Assembly (NCBI GenBank): GCA_049509675.1 | Contig: JBEKZQ010000272.1 | Coordinates: 1 to 10,878 of the forward strand | DNA length: 10,878 bases | Direction: 5' to 3' | DNA from: JBEKZQ01 sp049509675 | GTDB lineage: Bacteria > Planctomycetota > Planctomycetia > Pirellulales > Thermoguttaceae | Part shown: one piece after another, positions 1 to 6,722 of the stretch | How the letters are laid out: every line of letters begins with the position of its first letter | How positions within the stretch are numbered: position 1 is the first letter of the stretch | The notes under the pieces: generated by a model | The model's database searches: none | Told to the model about the DNA's origin: nothing | What the model saw: the letters and a program-made list of their open reading frames with translations, nothing else | Made by a program: the position numbers and the translations under genes

Positions 1-167
1 GCCGCGCCGTCCACGCGAGTGAACTGTCGCTGGCCGAAATTGCCGCGCAGGCGGGAATTACGCCGGTCGTGCTGGACGATTTCCTGACCGGAGAGCGCAC
101 GCTGCGCAGCGACGTGATCGACCGGCTGACGAGCGTCCTGGGCTACGAGTTGAACCGCGCGCAATGA
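1..167 (+). CDS. XRE-like helix-turn-helix protein, C-terminal end (5' truncated by window edge)
   Basis: The frame reading 3-167 is open to the left edge and ends with TGA at 165-167, giving the last 54 residues of a protein. The peptide has the pattern of a small lambda-repressor-type helix-turn-helix. A helix with ELSLAEIAAQAGI is followed by a recognition-helix region VVLDDFLTGERTLRSD, then a closing helix VIDRLTSVLGYEL. The 'FLTGER' turn and the 'DRLTSVLGYEL' end match the small XRE domains common in planctomycetes, where the recognition helix is usually followed by F(L/V)SGER. It is probably a DNA-binding regulator, or the antitoxin partner of a gene outside the window; the latter is speculation. 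The N-terminus, the start codon and any upstream partner cannot be seen. Only 120 bases separate it from the glycosidase start. Confidence 0.6.
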   Translation, partial: RAVHASELSLAEIAAQAGITPVVLDDFLTGERTLRSDVIDRLTSVLGYELNRAQ

Positions 168-237
168 TCTTTTCGACGCCGGAGTTCCAGCGGCTAATTG
201 CCAAGCCATCCCGTCGCGATTAGCATGGGCTTTCAGA

Positions 238-254
238 CGAGGGGATTACCCTCG
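238..254. terminator. Short perfect hairpin between the HTH gene and the glycosidase
   Basis: CGAGGG (238-243) and CCCTCG (249-254) form a 6-bp perfect stem around the loop GATTA. It lies 71 bases after the HTH stop and 33 bases before the proposed glycosidase ATG. There is no T-run after it, so it is not a classical intrinsic terminator. It could be a weak transcription stop, a leader structure, or a decayed repeat hairpin. Confidence 0.25.
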
Positions 255-287
255 CCTGACGCACCTTCCTCGCCCGGGGACCATCCC

Positions 288-2810
288 ATGCTGCTACGAC
301 AGAATGTTCTTGCAATCCTGATTTCGTGCCTTTGCCTGGCCTCTTGCGCGGCGGCAGACGGGCCTTGGCCGGCCGTGACGCTCGCCGATGCGCAAACGGT
401 CGAGATGGCCGGCCCGTTGGGCCAGGCCCTCAGCCGCGGCATTGCCCGGCTGGAAAAACCGCCTTACACGGAGCAATGGCTGCGGGCCGACGTGTCGTTC
501 GAGATGGAGCGGATCTTTACCAACTACAGTGGCGACGCTTCCGGGCGTTTCCTGGAGTTGGCGGCGCTCACGTCGCCCCGGGGCCGGAGAGAGCCGGCCG
601 TCTTGACTCCGCTGCTGGCCACGATCCCCCGGCAGCAGAAGCCCGATGGGCATTTCGGCGCCAGCGTGGACCTGAGCAAGCCGCTGGCCAAGGGCTCAGC
701 GCCGATCCCCATGCTGTGGGGCAACGCCCGACTGTTGGTCGGCCTGCTGGCCTGTGCCGAGCGATTCGGCGATCCGCAGGCGCTCCGGGCGGCCCGGCGG
801 CTGGGCGATTTCTACGTCTCCAGCGCCGAGCAGCTCTGCACGCCGGCCCGCGAGGCCGAGTATCGCGCCAGCGGCACGTACGGCGACAGCTATACCTGCT
901 GCTATTTCCCGGCGATCGAAGGCCTGGCGATGCTTTACGAAGCCACCCGGGATGACCGCTATCTGAAAACGGCCCGGCGGATTGCCGACTTCTTCGCCCG
1001 CTTCGACGCGCTGCCCGTGGATCACAGCCATGGGAACCTGTGCGCCTGGCGCGGGATCCTCATGCTGTATCGTCTGACGGGCGAAAGGCGTTATTTGGAT
1101 GGCGCGGTCGAAAAATGGCAAAAGGCCATGGCCGACGGCTACGTGTGGCCGATCGGCGGCATCGGCGAGCACTGGTACACCGCCTTCGGGATCGATGAAG
1201 GCTGCAGCGAGTCCGACTGGCTGAGGTTCAACCTGGAACTGTGGCGGTGGACCGGACAGGCGCGCTACCTGGACGTGGCCGAGCGACTGCTCGTCAACCA
1301 GTACGCGGCCAATCAGGTGGCCAACGGCGGCTACGGGGCCCGGCATTTCGACTGCGATGCGACCGGGCCGGTGGGCACCGCCGGGCGCATCGAAGAGTGG
1401 CCGTTCTGTTGCAATTTCCACGGCCCGCTGGGGCTGTACTTCCTCAAGAGCTATCTGGCGGCCGGTAGCCGGCAGGGCGTGGTGGTGAATTTTCCCATCG
1501 ATTTCCGCGCTACGGTGCTCTCGGACGGCCGCACCTGGCAGGTGAATGTCCGTCATATTACGGTAGGACGGATTGCCAATCCGGATGTAGGACGGATTGC
1601 CAATCCGTCTTACGAGAACCAAACCACGTATGGTAGTAAGTACCTGTCCCGTTCAATGCAGCCGACAGTCGAGATTGAGTTGGCTGCCCGGGGCGCGGCC
1701 GCCCCGACGCGCACGACGCTGTGGCTGCGCGTGCCCGATTGGGCCCGCGGGCTGAAAGTCCAAGACAGTTCCGGCGTACCGATCGTGCCGGTCATCGCCG
1801 ATGGTTACGCCCGCATCCAGCGGGAGTTCCAGGCCGGCAAGCCGATCGTGGTCGCTCTGGAAAGCGGCTTGGCCGTCGAGCGGCGCCGGTTCCGGAAGCC
1901 GCGGATCGAGCCAGGCCGCACGACCCGCCTGCGCAACGTGACCTTGCTGGCCGGGCCCGAGGTGCTGGTCGCGACCGCGCCCGGCGGCCGGCCCACACTG
2001 CTGGCGACTGTCGATTCCGCCGGCCGGCTGGAATTGCCGGACCCGGCCGGCGCGACTGTTCTCTTGCCCAATGTCGACGTGGAAGAGTCGGCAGCGGCGT
2101 CCGCTTTACAGTCCGGCCGGCCGGTCCTGCTGCGGCCCTGGTCGGCTGTGACGACCATCCGCCGCGTGGCCTTGACGAGCGATCTGCTGGTACTGCCGCG
2201 CGACCGTCTGGACGCCAAAGTCCTGGCCAACGTTTCCTACCGGGCGGCCCAGGCGTCGGCCGCCGGGCCCGCGCCCATCTTCGGCGACCACCTGGAAAAG
2301 TGCGCCGACCTTTGGCCGGCCAACCCCGGCTGGAAATTCACGCCCCAGGGGATCCTGGTCTCGGACGGCGACGTCGGGCTGGCCGACGGACAGGGTTACG
2401 CCGACTACCGATTCGAGTTCGATCTGCTGCTGCCCAAGGAAGGGGCGGGGATCGCCGGCTGGGTCGTTCGCGCGGCCAGCGAGGACCACTGCTTGATGTT
2501 CCAGCTCCAGAGCGCCGATAGTACGTTTTCCGCCCCGCAATTCAAGACCCGGCCGAACACGCTGCGGCCGCACCTCCGTCACGAGGGCGCGTGGACCATT
2601 CTGGACCCCATCGCCTTGCCCGAGAAAATCCTGCGCGGCCAGTCGCACCACGTGGGCGTCGAGTGTTGCGGCCGGCAGGTCGACGTCTCTTTGGACGGCC
2701 GGAAGGTCTACTCGCAACAGGCCGCCGATCACCGCACGGGCGGCGTCGGCTTCCGCGCCGCCGGCCCGGCCGAACAGGGCCTCTTCAGCAACATCACGCT
2801 GAGGCGCTGA
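288..2810 (+). CDS. Exported GH127-type glycoside hydrolase (beta-L-arabinofuranosidase family, DUF1680) with C-terminal jelly-roll-like domain
   Basis: I place the start at ATG 288 (840 aa), not at the in-frame ATG 198, because an export signal begins exactly there and GGGGA lies a few bases upstream. Residues 5-23 are hydrophobic. L17-A18-S19-C20 fits a lipobox, so it may be a lipoprotein, though cleavage after AAA (21-23) is also possible. Residues ~50-390 form the alpha/alpha-barrel. E304-x-C306 and the pair C374-C375 match the Glu and three Cys of the zinc site in characterised GH127 enzymes, where one Cys is the nucleophile. A beta-sandwich follows (~395-650). Residues ~665-840 resemble a LamG/DUF1080-like sugar-binding fold. 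The likely job is removal of arabinofuranosyl or related side chains from polysaccharides outside the cytoplasm; the substrate is not provable here. Oddity: residues 426-442 come from a tandem repeat insertion (see 1563-1607). Confidence 0.85.
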   Translation: MLLRQNVLAILISCLCLASCAAADGPWPAVTLADAQTVEMAGPLGQALSRGIARLEKPPYTEQWLRADVSFEMERIFTNYSGDASGRFLELAALTSPRGRREPAVLTPLLATIPRQQKPDGHFGASVDLSKPLAKGSAPIPMLWGNARLLVGLLACAERFGDPQALRAARRLGDFYVSSAEQLCTPAREAEYRASGTYGDSYTCCYFPAIEGLAMLYEATRDDRYLKTARRIADFFARFDALPVDHSHGNLCAWRGILMLYRLTGERRYLDGAVEKWQKAMADGYVWPIGGIGEHWYTAFGIDEGCSESDWLRFNLELWRWTGQARYLDVAERLLVNQYAANQVANGGYGARHFDCDATGPVGTAGRIEEWPFCCNFHGPLGLYFLKSYLAAGSRQGVVVNFPIDFRATVLSDGRTWQVNVRHITVGRIANPDVGRIANPSYENQTTYGSKYLSRSMQPTVEIELAARGAAAPTRTTLWLRVPDWARGLKVQDSSGVPIVPVIADGYARIQREFQAGKPIVVALESGLAVERRRFRKPRIEPGRTTRLRNVTLLAGPEVLVATAPGGRPTLLATVDSAGRLELPDPAGATVLLPNVDVEESAAASALQSGRPVLLRPWSAVTTIRRVALTSDLLVLPRDRLDAKVLANVSYRAAQASAAGPAPIFGDHLEKCADLWPANPGWKFTPQGILVSDGDVGLADGQGYADYRFEFDLLLPKEGAGIAGWVVRAASEDHCLMFQLQSADSTFSAPQFKTRPNTLRPHLRHEGAWTILDPIALPEKILRGQSHHVGVECCGRQVDVSLDGRKVYSQQAADHRTGGVGFRAAGPAEQGLFSNITLRR
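1563..1607. repeat. Tandem 24-bp palindromic repeat, two copies, read in frame within the glycosidase
   Basis: Two copies of a 21-base unit start at 1563 and 1587 (period 24). The shared core is GGACGGATTGCCAATCCG. The second copy can form a hairpin, GACGGATT-GCC-AATCCGTC, with 8-bp arms. Because the period is a multiple of three it is translated twice as VGRIANP. The stretch 1555-1660 looks less GC-rich than the surrounding gene and has no counterpart in GH127 enzymes as I remember them. It is therefore probably an insertion of about 30 codons including flanks. I recall similar peptides in other planctomycete proteins, but cannot search here. Confidence 0.85.
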
Positions 2811-2824
2811 AGCACAAGCAAACG

Positions 2825-2852
2825 AACCACGAATGACACGAATCACACGAAT
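2825..2852. repeat. CACGAAT 9-bp tandem repeat, left end of the GxxExxY cassette
   Basis: CACGAAT occurs three times at an exact 9-base period (2828, 2837, 2846). The first copy is part of AACCACGAATG (2825-2835), which is repeated inverted and exact at 3290-3300 beyond the GxxExxY gene. The array begins only 14 bases after the glycosidase stop codon and ends just before the ribosome binding site of the GxxExxY gene. Confidence 0.75.
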
Positions 2853-2867
2853 AGGGAGATTGCAGAG

Positions 2868-3245
2868 GTGGGAGAGATTCTATTCAAGGAAGAGAGTTAT
2901 CGGATTGTGGGGGCTTGCTTCGAGGTCTACAACGAGATGGGGTGTGGGTTCCTGGAGGCCGTGTATCAGGAATGCGTGGCATTGGAGCTGCTTGCCTGCG
3001 GAATTCCTTTCACGGCACAACAACGGCTGCTCCTGGCGTACAAACAGCAACCGCTCCAGGCAACCTATCAACCCGATTTCATCTGCTACGGCAAGGTCAT
3101 TCTCGAATTGAAAGCGGCCAAGGAACTGGCGAACGAACACCGCGCCCAGGTCCACAACTACCTCAAGGCGACCGGCTTTCGACTTGGTTTGCTTGTGAAC
3201 TTCGGCCATTACCCGAAGCTCGAATACGAGCGCATAGTGCGCTAA
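2868..3245 (+). CDS. GxxExxY family protein (PD-(D/E)XK nuclease-like fold)
   Basis: This 125-aa protein starts at GTG 2868, preceded by GGGAG (2854-2858). ATG 2834 is in a different frame, and the family's usual N-terminus begins at this GTG. The naming signature is G27-F-L-E30-A-V-Y33. The pattern D70...E80-L-K82 fits the PD-(D/E)XK core assigned to this family. Other typical blocks are the N-terminal ESYRIVGACFEVYNE and the end, HNYLKATG then LGLLVNFG. The length is normal for the family. No biochemical role is firmly established. The fold suggests a nuclease or nucleic-acid-binding function, but members are often found as solo, scattered genes between unrelated neighbours. That fits here: it sits between a glycosidase and a cyclophilin inside its own inverted-repeat frame. 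All key residues are intact. Confidence 0.88.
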   Translation: MGEILFKEESYRIVGACFEVYNEMGCGFLEAVYQECVALELLACGIPFTAQQRLLLAYKQQPLQATYQPDFICYGKVILELKAAKELANEHRAQVHNYLKATGFRLGLLVNFGHYPKLEYERIVR

Positions 3246-3289
3246 GTGCGGAAGACGAGCTCCTCCAGGTCACCTTGATGGTTGTCCCC

Positions 3290-3300
3290 CATTCGTGGTT
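3290..3300. repeat. Right inverted repeat of the GxxExxY cassette
   Basis: CATTCGTGGTT is the exact reverse complement of AACCACGAATG at 2825-2835. It lies 44 bases after the GxxExxY stop codon. The two repeats bracket the gene and about 475 bases in total. The next two bases continue as TC, so the exact match is 11 bp. Confidence 0.7.
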
Positions 3301-3348
3301 TCATTTCCGACCTGCTTTGACGGCCTATCCCCATTTCCGACGCCGCTC

Positions 3349-3354
3349 TATAAT
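3349..3354 (+). promoter_or_regulatory. Candidate -10 element for the cyclophilin gene
   Basis: A perfect TATAAT lies 45 bases before the cyclophilin ATG. No good -35 hexamer sits 16-18 bases upstream; TTGACG at 3317-3322 is 26 bases away, which is too far for normal sigma-70 spacing. The call therefore rests on the -10 match and position only. Confidence 0.4.
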
Positions 3355-3399
3355 TTGGCAGTTTTGCCGTACGGCCGCATTTTCCAGAAAGGGTTCGCC

Positions 3400-3831
3400 A
3401 TGAAAGTCGCTACCATCACTACTTCGCGTGGCACGATTCGTTTGAAACTGTATGCCGAGGAGGCGCCGCGCACGGTGGCCAATTTCGAGAAACTGGCCGC
3501 GAAGGGGTTTTACGACGGCTTGAAGTTCCATCGCGTCATCGCCAACTTCATGATCCAAACCGGCTGCCCCAAGGGCACCGGCAACGGCGGCCCGGGCTAC
3601 ACCTTCAAGGACGAATTCCACAAGGATCTGAAGCACGCGGGCCCGGGCGTGCTCTCGATGGCCAATGCGGGCCCCAACACGAACGGCTCGCAGTTCTTCA
3701 TCACGCACGCGGCCACCCCCCACCTTGACGACAAGCATTCCGTCTTCGGACAAGTGATCGAGGGCCAAAACGTGGTCAACGCCATCAAGCAGGGCGATGT
3801 GATGGAGAAGGTCGTTGTCGCCGAGGAGTAG
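3400..3831 (+). CDS. Peptidyl-prolyl cis-trans isomerase, cyclophilin type
   Basis: Cyclophilins catalyse cis-trans isomerisation of X-Pro peptide bonds during folding. I use ATG 3400 (143 aa), preceded by GAAAGGG; the frame is open further upstream (ATG 3295), but the extra residues do not look like this family. The fold starts at once with TSRGTIRLKLY. The active site is visible: F43-H44-R45 (R45 equals Arg55 of human CypA), F50, Q53, then M87-A88-N89, Q98-F99-F100, and H113 near the end. The position of CypA Trp121 is His108 in TPHLDDKH, which predicts low cyclosporin affinity. There is no signal peptide or membrane segment, so it should be cytoplasmic. This is the short, single-domain bacterial form. 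It ends 4 bases before the convergent DUF1559 gene with no terminator between them. Confidence 0.95.
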   Translation: MKVATITTSRGTIRLKLYAEEAPRTVANFEKLAAKGFYDGLKFHRVIANFMIQTGCPKGTGNGGPGYTFKDEFHKDLKHAGPGVLSMANAGPNTNGSQFFITHAATPHLDDKHSVFGQVIEGQNVVNAIKQGDVMEKVVVAEE

Positions 3832-3835
3832 AACA

Positions 3836-4735
3836 CTAGGGGAAATTTACCGGCTGACCATCGTTGATCAGTGCCAGGCGCCGCAGCATCTCTTGATCGA
3901 TCGTTACCGGCATGAAGCGCAGGGCGCCATCGCACGTCGTGATGTTGAAGCCGCGAACGTGGGGCGCCCCAACCTGCGAGGCCGCCTTGACTCGAGCCTG
4001 CAATTCCGGGAGGGTAATGTCCTTGGGCTCCATCCAGTTCACGCCCGGCCCGGGGACTTCCACCACCAGGATCGTATAGGCCATCCCGTCGGTGATGTCG
4101 GAAGGGCGAACGCCGGGATCGCCCGGCTTGCCGCCGACGGTGTTCGACCCGACCACCATCATGTAATGCGTTTCCGTATCGCCCGGCTGCCCGGTGCTTG
4201 GGCAGCGGAACTGCATGGGCATAACGGCGGCCGCAGCCTTGTTCTTGGGGCTGTCCCAAGGCTCGTGTTGATCGATGCGATTATAAAGCGACTGTTCTTC
4301 GAGAAACGGCAATATCTCCACGCGCCAACTCATGAGCGGCCGGCCGTTGTCGTCGGTGGTGCAGGCGGGCGGAAGATGGTTCCTCGTCGACTCATAATTC
4401 ATTAGCGCCAGCGAGATCTGCTTGAGGTTATTCGAACACTGGGCGCGGCGGGCGGCCTCGCGCGCCGCCTGTACGGCCGGCAACAAGAGCGCCGTCAAAA
4501 TCCCTCCGCAGAACAGCAACAGCACGGCGGCCACCGAAACAATGATCAACGCCAGCGCCATGCCGCTCAACCCCTTGCGAGGCACGGCGGCAGGAGCCGT
4601 TCCGGCAACCGAGGGAGTTGCTGAGGGAACAGTGACCGGCTGGCCGCAACCGGCGCAGGGCCCGGTCTGGCCGGCATACTCATCAGCTACATTGGTCGTT
4701 CGTCCACAGTGCGGGCAGGTGAAGGAAATGGGCAT
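3836..4735 (-). CDS. DUF1559 (H-X9-DG) protein with N-terminal zinc ribbon and one membrane segment
   Basis: This 299-aa protein belongs to the DUF1559 family, which is strongly expanded in planctomycetes. It starts at ATG 4735 with GGAGG seven bases upstream. C7-x2-C10 and C27-x2-C30 form a zinc ribbon. A Pro/Ala/Thr linker (34-55) leads to a single hydrophobic segment (57-85). That segment runs into LLLPAVQAAREAARRAQC and SNNLKQISLAL, the family hallmark. H259 followed by nine residues and D269-G270 gives the exact H-X9-DG motif. Most relatives carry a type-IV-pilin-like leader in front of the hydrophobic helix. Here it is replaced by the zinc ribbon, so the usual prepilin cleavage site is absent. 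The C-terminal body is probably extracytoplasmic with the zinc ribbon inside. The function of the family is unknown. It is transcribed alone. Confidence 0.9.
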   Translation of the reverse strand: MPISFTCPHCGRTTNVADEYAGQTGPCAGCGQPVTVPSATPSVAGTAPAAVPRKGLSGMALALIIVSVAAVLLLFCGGILTALLLPAVQAAREAARRAQCSNNLKQISLALMNYESTRNHLPPACTTDDNGRPLMSWRVEILPFLEEQSLYNRIDQHEPWDSPKNKAAAAVMPMQFRCPSTGQPGDTETHYMMVVGSNTVGGKPGDPGVRPSDITDGMAYTILVVEVPGPGVNWMEPKDITLPELQARVKAASQVGAPHVRGFNITTCDGALRFMPVTIDQEMLRRLALINDGQPVNFP

Positions 4736-4767
4736 GGTCGCGCCTCCGGGGGGATGTGTTGTCCGGC

Positions 4768-4796
4768 ATTATAGCAGCCCTCGCCGCGGCTGGCGA
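4768..4796 (-). promoter_or_regulatory. Candidate sigma-70-type promoter of the DUF1559 gene
   Basis: On the minus strand, TATAAT (4773-4768) is preceded, at exactly 17 bases, by TCGCCA (4796-4791), which matches four of six bases of TTGACA. The -10 lies 32 bases before the start codon and in front of the GGAGG ribosome binding site (4747-4743). Position, spacing and -10 are all good; the -35 is weak. Confidence 0.5.
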
Positions 4797-4815
4797 GAGG
4801 GGCCAAATCACGGCC

Positions 4816-4957
4816 CTAGTGGTCTGTCCAACTTGAGTTTACGGGTGCCACGGTTGGCTTGTCCAACCGTGTTTCCAGCACTACTGGGCAAGCCGGGCAC
4901 CGACCGGAGGTTGGTCGTGGCACCCGACCGGTAATGTCGAAATGGACAGACCCCTAG
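4816..4957. mobile_element. MITE-like element with terminal inverted repeats bounded by CTAG
   Basis: The ends are CTAGTGGTCTGTCCA (4816-4830) and its inverted partner at 4943-4957, with 14 of 15 bases matching. Extending each end to 30 bases still gives 23 matches. Both ends carry CTAG, which could be a duplicated 4-bp target or part of the repeat. The 142-bp element has no coding capacity. Inside are a perfect 9-bp-arm hairpin (4849-4871) and an outer inverted pair, GGGTGCCAC (4843-4851) and GTGGCACCC (4917-4925). Its right CTAG overlaps the stop codon of the ACT-domain gene. It has the form of a non-autonomous element; no matching transposase is in the window. Confidence 0.65.
4843..4925. 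repeat. Double-hairpin palindromic repeat (GGTGCCAC...GTGGCACC family), copy 1
   Basis: CACGGTTGG (4849-4857) pairs with CCAACCGTG (4863-4871) around loop CTTGT. A second, decayed module (4878-4894, CACTACTGGGCAAGCC) follows. A third weak stem is CGACC (4901-4905) with GGTCG (4913-4917). The stretch 4843-4894 is nearly the same as the reverse complement of 7416-7365 inside the IOR gene, so these are two copies of one element. Confidence 0.75.
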
Positions 4958-5397
4958 CCGCCGTCAAGCCGTTGGTACAGGTCGACCTGGCTGATCACGT
5001 TGACCTGCGAGTCGGTCAAGGCCCGCACGGCGGCGTCCGGATCGTCCAGCCGCAGCACGAGCACCGCCTTGTCCGCGACCTTCTCGGTGAAGGCGTACAT
5101 GTACTCGACGTTGACGCCGGCCTGCTCGATGACCCGGAGCACCTCGTTCAGCCCGCCGGGGTGATCGGCCACTTCCACGGCCAGGACTTCCGTGATCTTG
5201 ACCACGAATCCGGCCCCTTCGAGCACCTCGCGGGCCCGCTGCCACTGGCGAACAATCAGCCGCAGGATGCCGTACTGCTGGGTGTCGGCCAGCGACAGGG
5301 TGACGATGTTGATGCCGGCCCCCGCCAGCACGTCGCAGGCGGCCCGCAAGCGGCCCGGCTTGTTCTCCACGAACACCGACACTTGCTGGATTTTCAT
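4954..5397 (-). CDS. Tandem ACT-domain protein, probable amino-acid sensor of the ior/paaK locus
   Basis: This 147-aa protein consists of two ACT domains and little else. ACT 1 spans about residues 3-66 (QQVSVFVENKPGRLRAACDV, then AGINIVTLSLADT). ACT 2 spans about 71-138 (VLAVEVADHPGGLNEVLRVI, then AGVNVEYMYAF). Each has the typical beta-strand, N/D-x-P-G loop and helix, with the ligand-binding Gly at N12-K-P-G15 and D78-H-P-G81. ACT domains bind amino acids and regulate metabolism. Small double-ACT proteins are often encoded next to phenylacetate-CoA ligase and IOR genes. The gene begins 5 bases after the paaK stop with AGGAG upstream, so the two are surely co-transcribed. It probably senses an aromatic or branched amino acid; the ligand is inference. 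Its stop codon TAG (4956-4954) lies in the CTAG end of a MITE-like element, but the protein looks complete. Confidence 0.9.
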   Translation of the reverse strand: MKIQQVSVFVENKPGRLRAACDVLAGAGINIVTLSLADTQQYGILRLIVRQWQRAREVLEGAGFVVKITEVLAVEVADHPGGLNEVLRVIEQAGVNVEYMYAFTEKVADKAVLVLRLDDPDAAVRALTDSQVNVISQVDLYQRLDGG

Positions 5398-5402
5398 GGC
5401 TC

Positions 5403-6713
5403 CTATCCTTCCAGTTCGCGGTTATCGACGATACGTTTGGCTTTTCCCTCGCTCCGCGCGATGCCGTGCGGCTCGACCAGGCTCACCGCCACGCGGATGC
5501 CGACGGTGTGCTCGATGCGGCTGGTCAAAATGCCCTGCAGCTCCTCCATGGCGCCGACGCGATCGCTGAGCAGTTCGGGCGTCATCTCCACCTTCACTTC
5601 CACCTGGTCCAGCCCCTTGCGCCGCGTGAGGAAGATCTGGTAGTGGACCAGCGAGCCGTGGACCTCCAACAAGGCCGTCTCGATCTGCGAGGGGAAGACA
5701 TTCACGCCCCGCACGATGAACATGTCGTCGGTGCGGTGCGAGATGCGGCGGATCCGCCGCATGGTCCGGCCGCAGGGGCAGGGCTCGGCCACGATCGCCG
5801 TGATGTCGCGCGTGCGATAGCGGAGGATCGGCATGGCCTCCTTGCTGAGCGTGGTGAGCACCAGTTCGCCCGATTCCCCCTCGGGCAGCGGCTGGCCGGT
5901 GTCCGGATCGATGATTTCCGGATAGAAATGGTCCTCGAAGATGTGCATGCCGTTCTGGCAGGCGCATTCGGCGGCCACGCCGGGGCCGATGATTTCCGTC
6001 AGGCCGTAGATGTCGAAGGCCTTGATGCCGGCCGCTTCTTCGATGCTCGCCCGCATGGCCTCGGTCCACGGTTCGGCCCCGAAGACGCCGATCCGCAGCG
6101 GCAATTGCCGGATGTCGACGCCCATCTCCTTGGCGCGGTCCAGGATGTGCAGGAAATAGCTGGGCGTGCAGCAGATGGCCGAGACCCCGAAATCCTTCAT
6201 GATCATGATCTGCCGGTCGGTGTTGCCGCCCGAGGTGGGGATGACCGTGGCCCCCAGTTCTTCGCTGCCGTAGTGCAGCCCCAGACCGCCGGTGAACAGG
6301 CCGTAACCGTAGGAATTCTGAATCACGTCGCCCTCGTGCAGCCCGTAGCAAGCCAGGGCGCGGAGAATGGCGTTGCTCCACACCCGCACGTCATGCTCCG
6401 TGTAGGCCACGACGATCGGTTTGCCGGTCGTGCCGCTGGAGGCGTGCAGGCGGACCACGTCGCGCATGGGCCGGGCAAACAGTCCGAAGGGATAGGTGTC
6501 GCGCAGGTCGGCCTTCACCGTAAAGGGCAGCCGCGACACGTCGTCGATGTCGCCGATCATTTCCGGCCGCACGCCGGACTCGTTCATCCGTCGGCAGTAC
6601 AGATCGATGTTGCCGTAGGCCCGGCACACGACGTCTTTGAGGCGGTGGGATTGCAAATCGCGGAGTTGTTCCCGCGGCACGTAATCGGGGCTGCTGGCGG
6701 GGTGAAATCGCAT
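5403..6713 (-). CDS. paaK: Phenylacetate-CoA ligase (AMP-forming), aryl-CoA ligase family
   Basis: The 436-aa protein has the length and motifs of phenylacetate-CoA ligases, cytoplasmic enzymes that make phenylacetyl-CoA from phenylacetate, ATP and CoA through an adenylate. Visible motifs are the P-loop SSGTTGKP (92-99), the tyrosine/threonine motif YGLTE (236-240), RYRTRD (298-303) with the ribose-binding Asp, RGVNVFPSQIE (335-345) at the domain hinge, and a C-terminal lysine region SEGKAKR (421-427). A CPCG cluster (312-315) and C250/C252 are family features. Context (IOR upstream, ACT protein downstream) points to arylacetates derived from aromatic amino acids rather than the aerobic paa ring-cleavage route, none of which is present. 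No Shine-Dalgarno is seen before the ATG. A GGGATTA heptamer array begins 10 bases upstream and may have replaced the native leader. The true substrate (phenylacetate, indoleacetate or hydroxyphenylacetate) is unproven. Confidence 0.93.
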   Translation of the reverse strand: MRFHPASSPDYVPREQLRDLQSHRLKDVVCRAYGNIDLYCRRMNESGVRPEMIGDIDDVSRLPFTVKADLRDTYPFGLFARPMRDVVRLHASSGTTGKPIVVAYTEHDVRVWSNAILRALACYGLHEGDVIQNSYGYGLFTGGLGLHYGSEELGATVIPTSGGNTDRQIMIMKDFGVSAICCTPSYFLHILDRAKEMGVDIRQLPLRIGVFGAEPWTEAMRASIEEAAGIKAFDIYGLTEIIGPGVAAECACQNGMHIFEDHFYPEIIDPDTGQPLPEGESGELVLTTLSKEAMPILRYRTRDITAIVAEPCPCGRTMRRIRRISHRTDDMFIVRGVNVFPSQIETALLEVHGSLVHYQIFLTRRKGLDQVEVKVEMTPELLSDRVGAMEELQGILTSRIEHTVGIRVAVSLVEPHGIARSEGKAKRIVDNRELEG

Positions 6714-6722
6714 GGCAGTAGA

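Noticed and set aside
198..287. Upstream in-frame start (ATG 198) of the glycosidase
   Set aside because: It would put 30 polar residues in front of a clear export signal beginning at ATG 288, which also has GGGGA upstream.
4816..4957. CRISPR array or tRNA-like structure in the repeat-rich gap
   Set aside because: There are no evenly spaced direct repeats with unique spacers and no cloverleaf. The structure is inverted repeats and nested hairpins.
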